Assembly: GCF_001486165.1 (NCBI RefSeq)
Contig: NZ_LN908975.1
Span: 124,001 to 188,000, forward strand
DNA: 64,000 bases
Direction: 5' to 3'
Origin: Bittarella massiliensis (ex Durand et al. 2017)
Lineage (GTDB): Bacteria > Bacillota > Clostridia > Oscillospirales > Ruminococcaceae
Of this stretch, positions 1 through 8,667 are shown piece after piece. The position numbers were made by a program, and so were the translations under genes. The notes beneath the pieces were generated by a model, which worked only from the letters and a program-made list of their open reading frames with translations, did no database searches and was not told where the DNA came from. Numbering within the stretch: position 1 is the stretch's first letter; every line of letters begins with the position of its first letter.

Positions 1-795
1 CTGCAGAAGATCACCATCCAGAGAGCGTTCCCGGTGGCGGTACAGGCCGAGGGCGGTGAGACGGTGGTCTGGACCACCGCGTCCACCGTCCGCAGCGTGC
101 TGGAAGCCGCCGACATCCCCCTGGGGGAGGAGGACGTGGTCGCCCCCGCCCGGGGCGAACTGGTGGAGGATGGAACGGTCATCTCCATCTCCCGGGTGAC
201 CTATGCCGAGGCCCAGCACACCGAAGAGGTGCCCTACGGCACCCAATACGAGGAGACCTCTCTTCTGGGGCCGGGGCGCACCCAGCTGCAGTCGGAGGGG
301 CAAAACGGGGAGAAGTTGGTGACCACCCGCACCCGCCTGGTGGACGGGACGCCTGAGGGCGAGCCCCAGGTGGTGGCCGAGGAGATCACGGTGGAGCCGG
401 TGGACGAGGTGGTGCTCAAAGGCAAGGAGCGGGCGATGGTCTCGACCCTGCGCTTTGGCGACGTGCCCATCGGCGACGACGGCATCCCCCTCTCCTACTC
501 CCGGGTGATGAAGGGGGCCATCACCACCGGCTACAGCGTCAAGCCCGGCCAGGGGACGGCCAGCGGGCGCAAACCGGTGCCCGGCATCGTTGCGGTGGAC
601 CCGTCCAAGATCCCCTATGGGACGCGGATGTACATCGTCTCCAGCGACGGCTCCTTTGTCTACGGGTACGCCGTTGCCGGGGAGACCGGTTCGGCCATGA
701 AGGAGGGGCGGGTGGACTTCGACCTGCTCTACGCCACCTATGCCCAGAGCTGCGCCCACGGCAAGCGGGCGCTGGACGTCTACTTTTTGGACTGA
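1..795 (+). CDS. G5 and 3D domain cell-wall protein (YabE/RpfB-like), 3' part
   Basis: The open frame runs in from base 1 without a start, so this is the C-terminal 264 residues of a longer protein. It begins in a DUF348-like stretch (KITIQRAFPVAV), followed by a G5 domain (about residues 60-145, from EEVPYGT to VDEVVLKG) and a C-terminal 3D domain (about 190-262). Such proteins are secreted and act on or bind peptidoglycan. The 3D domain normally has three conserved Asp. Here the first (VDPSKIPYG) and third (RVDFDL) are present, but the middle DTG is GETG. Two hairpin terminators follow the stop, separating it from a convergent gene. Confidence 0.85.
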   Translation: MQKITIQRAFPVAVQAEGGETVVWTTASTVRSVLEAADIPLGEEDVVAPARGELVEDGTVISISRVTYAEAQHTEEVPYGTQYEETSLLGPGRTQLQSEGQNGEKLVTTRTRLVDGTPEGEPQVVAEEITVEPVDEVVLKGKERAMVSTLRFGDVPIGDDGIPLSYSRVMKGAITTGYSVKPGQGTASGRKPVPGIVAVDPSKIPYGTRMYIVSSDGSFVYGYAVAGETGSAMKEGRVDFDLLYATYAQSCAHGKRALDVYFLD

Positions 796-810
796 GCAAA
801 ACAAATGACA

Positions 811-852
811 GGGGGCGCGCCCGCCGGACCGGCCGGGCGCGCCCTCTGCTTT
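811..852 (+). terminator. GC-rich hairpin after the 3D-domain gene
   Basis: Arms GGGCGCGCCCG (813-823) and CGGGCGCGCCC (834-844) form a strong hairpin 15 bases after the stop codon. Only a short T stretch (TGCTTTTG) follows, so it is a less canonical terminator than the next one. Confidence 0.5.
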
Positions 853-873
853 TGTGTCCGGCGGCTGCGCGCG

Positions 874-898
874 AAAAAAGGGCCGTCGGGCCCTTTTT
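874..898. terminator. Bidirectional terminator between convergent genes
   Basis: AAAAAGGGCC, a GTCG loop, then GGCCCTTTTT. It has an A-run before and a T-run after, so it can stop transcription from the 3D-domain gene and from the ABC ATPase gene on the other strand. Confidence 0.8.
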
Positions 899-914
899 GT
901 ATCGGTGTGGCCGG

Positions 915-1619
915 TCAGGCCAGCCGGGTGCCGCGCTGCGGGGGGGTGGCGATGTCTCCCACCAGCCGTCCCCCCTGCAGCAGGAGTTGCCGGGGGGCGC
1001 AGGCGGCCAGCTGCTGGTCGCGGGTGAAGAGGACGATGGAGAGCCCTTCTCTCCCCAGCTGGCGGAGAACGGCCCCCACGTCGGTGTGGGCGTCGGTGTG
1101 GCTCTCCCCCGGCTCCTCCACCAGCAGCAGGGACGGTTCGGCGGCGATGGCCCGGGCGATGACGGCCCGCCGCAGTTGGCTGTCGTTCAGGCTGTCCGGC
1201 AGGCTGCCGGCGCGCCCCTCAAGGCCGACTTTGGCGAGGGCGCGCAGGGCCATCTCCCGCCGCCGGGCGGTGGGGATGCCCCGGCTCATCAGGGGGTGGG
1301 AGACGTCCTCCAACAGGCTGGCCCCCTTTTCCAGGGGGGCCCACTGCAGGGCGAAGCCCATCTCCCCCCGCAGCCGGGCGAGGCAGCACTCCCCCATCCG
1401 GGTCACCTCTTCCCCCCGGAACTGGTAGCGGCCATGGGTGGGGGCCTCCAGCCCGCCCAAGATGTCCAGCAGGGCGGACTTGCCGGAGCCGGCCTCTCCC
1501 AGCACGGCGGTGAAAGACCCCTCTTCCAGGGCAAAATTGACGTCCCAGAGGGCGCGGACCTCCCGAGGGCCGCAGCCGTAGATTTTGGTCAGGTGGTTGA
1601 CAGAAAGCAAACGGGACAT
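915..1619 (-). CDS. Degenerate ABC transporter ATP-binding protein (LolD/MacB-like)
   Basis: A 234-residue protein with the layout of a LolD/MacB-type ABC ATPase. Walker A is intact (GEAGSGKS, residues 41-48) and a Q-loop Gln92 is present. The other motifs are eroded: the signature is LNDSQ (144-148) where LSGGQ is usual, Walker B is LLLVEE (164-169) with Glu in place of the Mg-binding Asp, and the switch His is Arg200 (LFTRD). No permease gene is adjacent. The ATG at 1619 was chosen because GGAGAGATGGT sits just upstream. It lies 69 bases after the DUF3048 lipoprotein gene on the same strand. ATP binding is plausible, but normal hydrolysis is doubtful. Confidence 0.8.
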   Translation of the reverse strand: MSRLLSVNHLTKIYGCGPREVRALWDVNFALEEGSFTAVLGEAGSGKSALLDILGGLEAPTHGRYQFRGEEVTRMGECCLARLRGEMGFALQWAPLEKGASLLEDVSHPLMSRGIPTARRREMALRALAKVGLEGRAGSLPDSLNDSQLRRAVIARAIAAEPSLLLVEEPGESHTDAHTDVGAVLRQLGREGLSIVLFTRDQQLAACAPRQLLLQGGRLVGDIATPPQRGTRLA

Positions 1620-1688
1620 ACCATCTCTCCTTTTTTTCTTTGGAGATAGTATGCCCCGCTCTCCCCCGCGCAACGGGGAGAGGCACAA

Positions 1689-2801
1689 TTATTCTGCTGC
1701 GGAGGAGGCCCCGGAAGAGGTGGTCTCGGGCGCCTCTGTCTTGCCGGGAGCGATGTCGAGGGAGGACTCGTTTTTGTCGCTGACGACGGCCACATAGGTC
1801 TTGCCGGCGTTGAGGGTCAGGGGCGAGCCGTCCTCTTTGGTAAAGGTGAGGGGGTCGCTGACCCCGCCCTTTTTCCACCGGATGGGCTCGTACTGGCCGC
1901 GGGTGAAGTAGTAGCCCGTCCCGCTGTCCAGGGCTACGTCCACGTGGCCGATCTGGTCGATGACCTGAATGGAGGTGTAGAGGAGCAGGGCGTTGTCAAA
2001 GGAGAGGGTCTCGCCGGTGGCGGCGTCGATGTGGGGCTGGCCGAACTGGTACTTTTCGTACCTGCAGGTGGCGGCGTTGTAGCGCAGGGTGTCGCTGACA
2101 TACCCCGAGAAGGGGAAGGAGACCTCGTCGGCCTTGCCGTAGCTGGGGGCGTAGAGGTCGCCGCTGAACTTGGACTGCTCGCAGAAGGAGAAGCCGCAGC
2201 GGGGCGCGCCCGAGAGGCTGATGGACTTTTTGTCCAGCCCCTTTTGGATGAGCTCGCCCGAGGTGAAGGTGCAGTGCTCCCGCGAGTAGGTCTTGTGCCG
2301 CACCTCGTCAAAGGAGAAGGCCACGGTGGAGAGGGCCATCCCGTCCACCGTCTTGATGCCGTTTTTCTGCAGCAGGGCGTCGGCCTGGGTGCTGGTGCCG
2401 TAGTGGATGAGGGTGGCGTCGTGGCCGGTGGCCAACTCGATATAGACGGGCCGGGCCGAGCGCACCGAGCCGATTTTGGGCACCTGGCGCGCATCGGAGT
2501 AGATGGCCAGCAGCCGGGTGATCCCCCCCTCGGCCACCACCTCGTAGAGGATGTCGGCCTGCGCCAGCCCGTACTGGGGCAGGGCGGCCTTTAGGTTGTT
2601 GATCATCACCCCCACCGGCCGGTGGGTGGCGGCGTAGTCGTCGTCGACGCGCAGCCCGGTGAGGGGGTTGGTCGGCCGCAGGTCGACCTGGGGGGAGGAG
2701 ATGGAGCCGCCCGCGGCGACCGCGCTCTCGTCCTTGTTGCAGCCGGCGAAAAGCCCCAGGGCCAGAAGACAGGCCAGGGCCGTGCAGAGTGCCTTTTTCA
2801 T
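1689..2801 (-). CDS. DUF3048 lipoprotein (YerB-like)
   Basis: 370 residues. It opens with a lipoprotein signal (MKKALCTALACLLALGLFAGC; lipobox LFAG before Cys21), so it should be anchored on the outer face of the membrane. The rest matches the two-part DUF3048 family typified by YerB. Recognisable stretches are NPLTGL, RPVGVMINN, LPQYGLAQADILYE and KIGSVRSARPVYIEL. The biochemical role of the family is not known. The ATG at 2801 follows GGAGGAAACAAGA. It is transcribed from a good sigma-A promoter in the divergent gap before natA. Confidence 0.88.
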   Translation of the reverse strand: MKKALCTALACLLALGLFAGCNKDESAVAAGGSISSPQVDLRPTNPLTGLRVDDDYAATHRPVGVMINNLKAALPQYGLAQADILYEVVAEGGITRLLAIYSDARQVPKIGSVRSARPVYIELATGHDATLIHYGTSTQADALLQKNGIKTVDGMALSTVAFSFDEVRHKTYSREHCTFTSGELIQKGLDKKSISLSGAPRCGFSFCEQSKFSGDLYAPSYGKADEVSFPFSGYVSDTLRYNAATCRYEKYQFGQPHIDAATGETLSFDNALLLYTSIQVIDQIGHVDVALDSGTGYYFTRGQYEPIRWKKGGVSDPLTFTKEDGSPLTLNAGKTYVAVVSDKNESSLDIAPGKTEAPETTSSGASSAAE

Positions 2802-2836
2802 TCTTGTTTCCTCCAAATGTGAAGTTTGGTGGCTCT

Positions 2837-2865
2837 ATTATACGCCCATCCCCCGCCCTTTGCAA
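2837..2865 (-). promoter_or_regulatory. Sigma-A promoter of the DUF3048 lipoprotein gene
   Basis: On the minus strand: -35 TTGCAA (2860-2865), a 17-base spacer, -10 TATAAT (2837-2842). The start codon is about 36 bases downstream. Confidence 0.8.
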
Positions 2866-3027
2866 AAAAATGAGAAAAAGAGGGGTTAAAGGAGAAAAAT
2901 GACCAGCGCTGAAGGTGGCGCCGCAGGGGGTAGATATGCTATACTGTCTCTAAATCCGCAGATAAAAGCCGCCAAAGGCGGCCATTGCATGTTTGCCCCG
3001 CTGGGGAGAAGAGAAGAAGGAGAGCGT

Positions 3028-3756
3028 ATGGAGAAGACACTAGAAGTGCGCCAACTGCGAAAGCGGTACGGCCAGGTAGAGGCGGTCAAGGGCATCAGCT
3101 TTGACGTGGGCAAGGGCGAGGTCTTTGCCCTCATCGGCCCCAACGGGGCCGGCAAGACCACCACCATTCGGATGATTGCCACCCTGCTGACCCCCACCGA
3201 CGGGGACGCGGTGGTGGCCGGGCACAGCCTGCGCGCCGAGCCGGAGAAGGTGCGGGAATCCATCACCTACCTGCCCGACGAGGCGGGGGCCTACAAGTCC
3301 ATGACCGGGATGGAGTACCTCAAGTTCATGGCGGGGCTGTTTGTGGCCGACCGGGAGCGGGCAAAGGCCTGCGTCGAATACGCGGTGGAGCGCTGCGGCC
3401 TGGGCGAGCGGCTGGGCGACAAGATCGGCACCTATTCCCGGGGAATGACCCGCAAACTGCTCCTCTCCCGGGCGGTGATGACCCGCCCGGCCCTGGCCAT
3501 CCTCGACGAGCCCACCAGCGGGCTGGACATCATCAACGCCCTGGAGATCCGGCGGATGATCAAGGGGCTGGCCGCCGAGGGGATGAGCTTCCTCCTCTCC
3601 AGCCACAACATGCTGGAGATCGAGTTCCTCTCCGACCGGGTGGGGATCATCGACAAGGGGATCCTCCACGTCACCGGCAACTGCGAGGAATTGTTGGAGC
3701 GCTATCAGGCGCAAAACCTGGAAGAGGTATTTGAGAGGGCGGTGAGCGGCCGATGA
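3028..3756 (+). CDS. ABC exporter ATP-binding protein (NatA/CcmA-like)
   Basis: A 242-residue ATPase of an ABC-2 type exporter. Walker A GPNGAGKT lies at residues 37-44, the signature is YSRGMTRK, Walker B with D-loop is LAILDEPTSGLD, and the switch His is in LLSSHN. All catalytic parts are intact, unlike the ATPase at 915-1619. The ATG at 3028 follows AAGGAGAGCGT. The stop overlaps the start of the permease gene (ATGA at 3753-3756), so the two are translationally coupled. The pair resembles NatAB, but the substrate cannot be deduced. Confidence 0.9.
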   Translation: MEKTLEVRQLRKRYGQVEAVKGISFDVGKGEVFALIGPNGAGKTTTIRMIATLLTPTDGDAVVAGHSLRAEPEKVRESITYLPDEAGAYKSMTGMEYLKFMAGLFVADRERAKACVEYAVERCGLGERLGDKIGTYSRGMTRKLLLSRAVMTRPALAILDEPTSGLDIINALEIRRMIKGLAAEGMSFLLSSHNMLEIEFLSDRVGIIDKGILHVTGNCEELLERYQAQNLEEVFERAVSGR

Positions 3757-5078
3757 GAAAGTTTTGGATCCTTTTGAAAAAAGAGCTGCGGGAGATGATC
3801 ACCCTGCAGTCGGTCCTCTCCATCGTCCTCTGCGCGGGCATCTTTGTGCTGCTGGGCAACTTTATGGGCTCGGTCACCGAGGAGGCCGCCAAAAACGCGG
3901 GCGAGGTGGCTGTTATCGACCTGGACGACAGCGAGCTGACCCGGTCACTGCTGGGGGGGCTCGAGCAGTCGGGCTTTGTGGTGCACCGCACCACGAAAGC
4001 CTATGAAAACCCCATCGACTACGCCCGGGAGTTGGGCCGGCAGAGCGCCATCGTCATCCCCGAGGGGTTTGGCGCGGGGATCCTGGCCGAAAAGCCGGTG
4101 GCCCAGAAGATCCAGCTGTACAGCGAGATCAAGAGCGCGGCCGTCACCGCCAACATCTCCGCCGGGGTGGACAGCCAGGTGGTGCAGCAGCTGGGGGCGA
4201 TCCTCTCCCGCACCCTGGTGGAGAAGGCGGGCATCGCCGACCCGGGCCCCATTTTGGAGCCGGTGCAGGCAGAGGATTACACCGCCGTGGGAGAACACAC
4301 CCAGCAGGTGTCGGCGGGCACGGTGTCCGGCTTTCTCAGCAGCCAGACCATGATGGTCCCCATCATCGTCTTTTTGCTGCTGATGTTCGCCTCGCAGATG
4401 GTGGTCTCCACCATCGTCAACGAGAAAAATGACAAGACCCTGGAGACCCTCCTCTCGGCCCCCATCAAGCGCACCAGCATCCTCTCCTCCAAGATGATCG
4501 CCGCGGGGCTGGTCTCCCTCCTCAACGCGGCGGTGTTCATGGTGGGCTATTCGGGCTACATGGGCAAGCTGATGGGGGGCAGCGGCCAGAACGCCGCCGG
4601 CGAGGTGCTGAAGGCCCTGGGCCTCTCCCTCTCCACCGGGCAGTACCTCCTCATCGGGGTGCAGCTGTTCGCCACCATCCTCACGGCGCTGACCATCTCC
4701 ATCCTCCTGGGCTCCCTGGCGCAGGACATCAAGGCGGCCCAGACAGCCATCATGCCGGTGATGGTGATGGTGATGATCCCCTACTTCATCTGCCTGCTGG
4801 CCGATGTCAACGGGCTGCCCACGGTGGCGCGGTTCCTGGTCTACGCCATCCCCTTCACCCACACCTTCATGGCCATCCCCAACATGATGTTTGGCAACTA
4901 CCCCCTCTTCTTCTTTGGGCTGGGGTATCAGGTGGTCTTCTTCGCAGTCTGCATGTTTCTGGCTGTGCGGCTCTTTTCCAGCGACAAGATCCTCACCGCC
5001 AAGCTGCAGTTTGGCAAGAAAAAGAGCGCGGGAAAGAAACCCGCCTTCACCGCCCTCGGCAAAAAGAGCGGCCGTTAA
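3753..5078 (+). CDS. ABC-2 type transporter permease (NatB-like)
   Basis: 441 residues. A first membrane helix lies near residues 18-38, then an outside domain of about 150 residues, then a C-terminal block of roughly five helices (from TMMVPIIVFLLLMFASQMVV onward). The stretch NEKNDKTLETLLSAPI is typical of NatB/ABC-2 permeases. It is coupled to the preceding ATPase by a 4-base overlap and ends in a basic tail before a strong terminator. NatB exports Na+ in Bacillus; whether this pair does the same is unknown. Confidence 0.9.
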   Translation: MRKFWILLKKELREMITLQSVLSIVLCAGIFVLLGNFMGSVTEEAAKNAGEVAVIDLDDSELTRSLLGGLEQSGFVVHRTTKAYENPIDYARELGRQSAIVIPEGFGAGILAEKPVAQKIQLYSEIKSAAVTANISAGVDSQVVQQLGAILSRTLVEKAGIADPGPILEPVQAEDYTAVGEHTQQVSAGTVSGFLSSQTMMVPIIVFLLLMFASQMVVSTIVNEKNDKTLETLLSAPIKRTSILSSKMIAAGLVSLLNAAVFMVGYSGYMGKLMGGSGQNAAGEVLKALGLSLSTGQYLLIGVQLFATILTALTISILLGSLAQDIKAAQTAIMPVMVMVMIPYFICLLADVNGLPTVARFLVYAIPFTHTFMAIPNMMFGNYPLFFFGLGYQVVFFAVCMFLAVRLFSSDKILTAKLQFGKKKSAGKKPAFTALGKKSGR

Positions 5079-5094
5079 AAATCGCCGCAGGCGA

Positions 5095-5135
5095 CAAAAA
5101 AGGGCGCTGGACCAGATGGTCCAGCGCCCTTTTTG
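5095..5135. terminator. Bidirectional terminator between natB-like gene and fabH
   Basis: A perfect 14-base-pair palindrome (5101-5130, AGGGCGCTGGACCA and its complement with a GA loop) is flanked by an A-run and a T-run. It serves both convergent genes. Confidence 0.9.
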
Positions 5136-5151
5136 TGCGGGAGAGAGGGGG

Positions 5152-6141
5152 TCACCACTCCACCAGGCAGCCGGCGTAGACCAGCCCACCGCCAAAGCCC
5201 ACCAGGCAGATCTTGTCCCCCCGCTTGAGGAGCCCTTCCCTGCTGGCCTCGGCCAGGCAGATGGGGATGCAGGCGCTGGACATGTTGCCGTAGCGGTCGA
5301 TGTTCAGGTAGAAGCGCTCAAAGGGCAGCCCCAGGTTCTGGGCCGCCGTCTCGAGGATGCGCCGGTTGGCTTGGTGGGGAAAGACCCAGTCCAGCTGTTC
5401 CAGCGGCAGCCCCGCCCTCTCGCAGACGGTCTTGACGCAGAGGGGGAGGACGCGGGTGGAGAACTTGTAGACCTCCCGCCCGTTCATGTGCAGGGCATGG
5501 CCCGCCGACGGGCCCCAGCCGTCGCCCAGGGGGTCAAAGGGCTGCTGGCGGAAGGGGCTGGTGGGGGCGACGCCCCGGGCAAAGAGATGGCGGCCGCCGC
5601 TGGGGTCCGACCCGGCAAAGCTCTCGTAAAGGCTGTCGGCGGCGCGCAGGACCACCGCCCCGGCCCCGTCGCCGAAGAGGACGCAGGTGCCGCGGTCGGA
5701 AAAGTCAGTCAGCTTGGTGAGCATCTCGCTGGAAACCACCAGCGCGCAGCGGTACCGGCCGCTGGCCAGGTAGTGCTGGGCCAGGTCGACGGCGGCCACA
5801 AACCCGGCGCAGGCGGAGTTGACGTCCAGACAGAAGGGGCTGTCGAGCCCCAGCTCCCCCGCCACCAGGCAGGCGGTGGCGGGGGTGAGGTAGTCGCCGG
5901 TGACGGTGGAGCAGACCACCAGGTCGATTTCGGCAGGCGCGACCCCGGCGTCCTTCACCGCCTCTTTGGCGGCGCAGGCCGCCATCTGCCAGGTGGCCTT
6001 TTCGGTCTCGACCCGGCGGGTCTTGATGCCGGTGCGGGTGGTGATCCACTCATCGCTGGTGTCCACGATCTGCGCCAGGTCGTCGTTGGTGACGACCCGG
6101 TCGGGCAGGTATTTTCCGGTGCCGATGATTTGAATTCCCAT
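5152..6141 (-). CDS. fabH: 3-oxoacyl-ACP synthase III (FabH)
   Basis: 329 residues, the normal length for FabH, which condenses acetyl-CoA (or a branched primer) with malonyl-ACP to start fatty acid synthesis. The thiolase-fold triad is visible: Cys111 in NSACAGF, His256 in FPHQANRRI, and Asn286 in YGNMSSACIP. The C-terminal GFGGGLVYAG is also typical. The start ATG at 6141 follows AAAGGACAATAATC. It stands alone rather than in a fab cluster, so a role in an accessory lipid or a KAS III-like function is possible. Confidence 0.93.
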   Translation of the reverse strand: MGIQIIGTGKYLPDRVVTNDDLAQIVDTSDEWITTRTGIKTRRVETEKATWQMAACAAKEAVKDAGVAPAEIDLVVCSTVTGDYLTPATACLVAGELGLDSPFCLDVNSACAGFVAAVDLAQHYLASGRYRCALVVSSEMLTKLTDFSDRGTCVLFGDGAGAVVLRAADSLYESFAGSDPSGGRHLFARGVAPTSPFRQQPFDPLGDGWGPSAGHALHMNGREVYKFSTRVLPLCVKTVCERAGLPLEQLDWVFPHQANRRILETAAQNLGLPFERFYLNIDRYGNMSSACIPICLAEASREGLLKRGDKICLVGFGGGLVYAGCLVEW

Positions 6142-6176
6142 GATTATTGTCCTTTCCCATCAGTTGTTTTGGCAGT

Positions 6177-7010
6177 TTAGAGACGCATTTTTTTGAAGAG
6201 CAGGGGGATGAAGCCGACGGCGGCAAAGACCATCGTGCCGTAGCGCAGAGCGCCCCCCACAGCCGTCTGGGGCAGGACCAGGGAGAGCCCCCAATCCAGC
6301 AGCCAGAGGAGCAGGGCCCCCAGCAGAACCCGCGCCAGCTTTTTGAGCAGGGAGGTCTCGCAGGTGAAGCGGACGGCCGCGTCCTCAAACCAGGCGCCGG
6401 CGGCCAGCCCCACAAAGGCGCCGGTGAGCTTGTAAAACGCGGCGCTCCCCTTGGTGGGCCAGGCCAGCAAAAAGAGGGCCGCGGCCGCCACTGTAAAGAG
6501 GAGCCAGGGGCGCTTGGTGGTGATGAAGAGCCGGTAGCAGACCTCGGACACCAGCATTGCCAGCAGGAAGCCAGCCACCACGTCGGTGGGCCAGTGCAGC
6601 CCCAGGTAGAGCCGGGAGAGGGCCACCGCCACCCCGATCACCACCGCCACAGCCAGCATGGATTTTTGCTTGACGAATTTGTAGATGGAGTAGAGCAGGG
6701 TGACGGCCCCCTGGGTGTGGCCGCTGGGCATGGAGGAGCCACCGGCGGTCTGGGTGCGCAGGCTGCGGACCCCCGGCTGGCCGATGGGCCGTCCCCTGCC
6801 GACAAGGGCTTTGATCCCGGCGTTTACCCCCTGGGAGGTGAGGCTGGAAAAGGCCAAAAAAAGCCCCATCTTCTTGTTGTAACAGTAGTAGATGACCAGG
6901 ATGGGCACCAAAATGGCCACCGGCTCCCCCAAAACGGTGATGGCGAGGAAGACGTTGTCCAGCAGCGGGGTGGCAAAGCGCTGGATAAAGTGCAGGATGG
7001 ACAGTTCCAA
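6177..7010 (-). CDS. PAP2 family membrane phosphatase
   Basis: 277 residues with several hydrophobic helices and the three PAP2 motifs in order: KALVGRGRP, PSGHTQG and SRLYLGLHWPTDVVAG. This implies a phosphatidic acid or undecaprenyl-pyrophosphate type phosphatase with its active site at the membrane face. Translation appears to start at a TTG (7008-7010) placed nine bases after AAAAGGGG; no in-frame ATG is better placed. It is divergent from the iron alcohol dehydrogenase gene and has its own promoter. Confidence 0.9.
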   Translation of the reverse strand: MELSILHFIQRFATPLLDNVFLAITVLGEPVAILVPILVIYYCYNKKMGLFLAFSSLTSQGVNAGIKALVGRGRPIGQPGVRSLRTQTAGGSSMPSGHTQGAVTLLYSIYKFVKQKSMLAVAVVIGVAVALSRLYLGLHWPTDVVAGFLLAMLVSEVCYRLFITTKRPWLLFTVAAAALFLLAWPTKGSAAFYKLTGAFVGLAAGAWFEDAAVRFTCETSLLKKLARVLLGALLLWLLDWGLSLVLPQTAVGGALRYGTMVFAAVGFIPLLFKKMRL

Positions 7011-7044
7011 AAGCGGTTCCCCTTTTCAAAAACAGACTGCTATT

Positions 7045-7073
7045 ATGATACCACAGGGGCGATGGCTTTTCAA
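7045..7073 (-). promoter_or_regulatory. Promoter of the PAP2 gene
   Basis: On the minus strand: -35 TTGAAA (7068-7073), 17-base spacer, -10 TATCAT (7045-7050). Confidence 0.65.
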
Positions 7074-7135
7074 AAAAAGAAAGGGGAAAGATCGGTCCTT
7101 TCCCAAAATTCCCCCTCCTGCGCCGGGGGGTGTGG

Positions 7136-7410
7136 TATAATGGCAACAAAGTGGCATCATACCGGGGGCGGCCGGGCAGACGCGCAGACGCCGTATGCAC
7201 CCCGCCTCATGGGCCAATGCGGCTATGCGCTCGGCGCTTGCGGGATTGGTGCCGCGGTGCAGCCGTCATGCCGAAACGGCCGGTCGTCCGGTGGGTGGAC
7301 CGCGGCTGTCCCTGTCCGGCGGTCCGATTTCACCTGGGGATACGATGGCCGCGAATGACCGCGCCGCCGCCCAAGGGCGGGTCGCGCGGCGAGAGGAGGA
7401 ATCTGCTGTG
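7136..7410 (+). promoter_or_regulatory. Promoter and long structured leader of the alcohol dehydrogenase gene
   Basis: A perfect -10 TATAAT lies at 7136-7141 with no clear -35. It would start a leader of about 260 bases before the AGGAGGA ribosome site at 7395. The leader is very GC-rich and full of complementary segments. One example is the hairpin with arms CCGCGC (7359-7364) and GCGCGG (7384-7389), directly before the ribosome site. It matches no riboswitch class that I can recognise, and no reading frame in it looks like a gene. Confidence 0.45.
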
Positions 7411-8550
7411 ATGCGTTCGGTGAATTTTTACATGCCGGTCCAGGTGTATTTTGAGAGCGGGTGCGTGCTGCTGCACTCCCAGCAGCTGGCGTCTCTGGGG
7501 GACAGGGCGCTGCTGGTCACCGGCAGGAGCGGGGCGGCCAAGAGCGGCGCCCTGGAGGACGTGTGCACCGCCCTGAAGATGCACCGGGTGGAGTGGGAGG
7601 TCTTTTCCCAGGTGGGGGAAAACCCCCTTGTCTCTACCTGCAAGCGGGCGGGCGAGGCGGCCCGGGCCTTTGGCGCCGACTTTGTGGTGGGCATCGGGGG
7701 CGGTTCGGCCATGGACGCGGCCAAGGCGGCGTCCATCTTTGCCGCCAATCCCCAACTGGACGAGAGCGCCCTCTACGACAGGGAGTGGCAGACCCCCGCC
7801 CTGCCGGTGGTCTGCGTCCCCACCACCGCCGGCACCTCCAGCGAGCTGGACCAGACGGCGGTGCTGACCATCGACGAGATCGGTCGCAAGCAGAGTGTCG
7901 GGCGGGAGGACACCTTCCCCCGCCTGGCCCTCATCGACCCCAAGTACACCTATTCCCTCCCCTACCGGCAGACCGTCTCCACAGCGGTGGACGCCTTCTG
8001 CCACGGGGTGGAGAGCTATTTTGCCCAGAATGCCGACAGGGTGAGCCGGATGTTTGCCCTGCGGGGGATCGAGCTACTCTACGAGGGGCTCTGCCGTCTG
8101 GCCGACGCCTGGGAGGACAGCGCCCGGGGCGCGGCGGTGGAGATCCAGCCCCAGCTGCGCGACCAGATCAGCGAGGGCTGCCTCTGCGCCGGTTTCTCCC
8201 TCAACCGCTGCGGCACCTGTTTTCCCCACCGGCTGGGCTATCTGCTCACCGAGCGTTACGGCATCCCCCACGGAACGGCGTCGGGCGTCTTCCTGCCGGC
8301 CTTTATCCAGCGGGCCAAGAGCTGTTCACGGGAACTGTTCCGCCCCTTTTTAAAGGCCCTGGGCGAGCCGGACGAGCGGGCGGTCTGCCGGCTTTTGCAG
8401 CGGTTTTGCCGCACCGGCTGCACCATGACGGCGCAGGAGGTGGAGGGCTGCCGCAGCCGCTTCGAGGCAGTCTCCAACTTTCACCGCACCCCCGGCGGCT
8501 ACACGGCGGACGAGGCGGTGGAGCTGCTCCGGACCATGTTTGTCAAATAG
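7411..8550 (+). CDS. Iron-containing alcohol dehydrogenase
   Basis: 379 residues of the Fe-ADH superfamily: NAD(P)-linked reduction of an aldehyde or oxidation of an alcohol, in the cytoplasm. The nucleotide-binding motif is GIGGGSAMDAAKA and the substrate region is PTTAGTSSE. All four metal ligands are retained: the Asp and His of DAFCHGVESY, and the two His of FPHRLGYLLTERYGIPHG. The start was set at the ATG at 7411 (GTG at 7408 is equally possible) because AGGAGGA lies 10 bases upstream. A hairpin terminator follows. The substrate is unknown. Confidence 0.88.
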   Translation: MRSVNFYMPVQVYFESGCVLLHSQQLASLGDRALLVTGRSGAAKSGALEDVCTALKMHRVEWEVFSQVGENPLVSTCKRAGEAARAFGADFVVGIGGGSAMDAAKAASIFAANPQLDESALYDREWQTPALPVVCVPTTAGTSSELDQTAVLTIDEIGRKQSVGREDTFPRLALIDPKYTYSLPYRQTVSTAVDAFCHGVESYFAQNADRVSRMFALRGIELLYEGLCRLADAWEDSARGAAVEIQPQLRDQISEGCLCAGFSLNRCGTCFPHRLGYLLTERYGIPHGTASGVFLPAFIQRAKSCSRELFRPFLKALGEPDERAVCRLLQRFCRTGCTMTAQEVEGCRSRFEAVSNFHRTPGGYTADEAVELLRTMFVK

Positions 8551-8565
8551 CGGCCATCCTTTGGG

Positions 8566-8591
8566 GCCGGGCGAGATCGCCCGGCTTTTTT
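8566..8591 (+). terminator. Terminator of the alcohol dehydrogenase gene
   Basis: GCCGGGCGA, GA loop, TCGCCCGGC, then six T. Confidence 0.9.
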
Positions 8592-8667
8592 GTGCCTTCC
8601 GGCGGACGGCCGCGCAAAAAAAGAACGAAAAAAGGGAAAATTCGTAGAAAATGTAAAACGGGCGTTG

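Noticed and set aside
7195-7410. An N-terminal extension of the iron alcohol dehydrogenase
   Set aside because: Homology starts at the ATG at 7411, which has a proper ribosome site; the upstream codons are structured leader.
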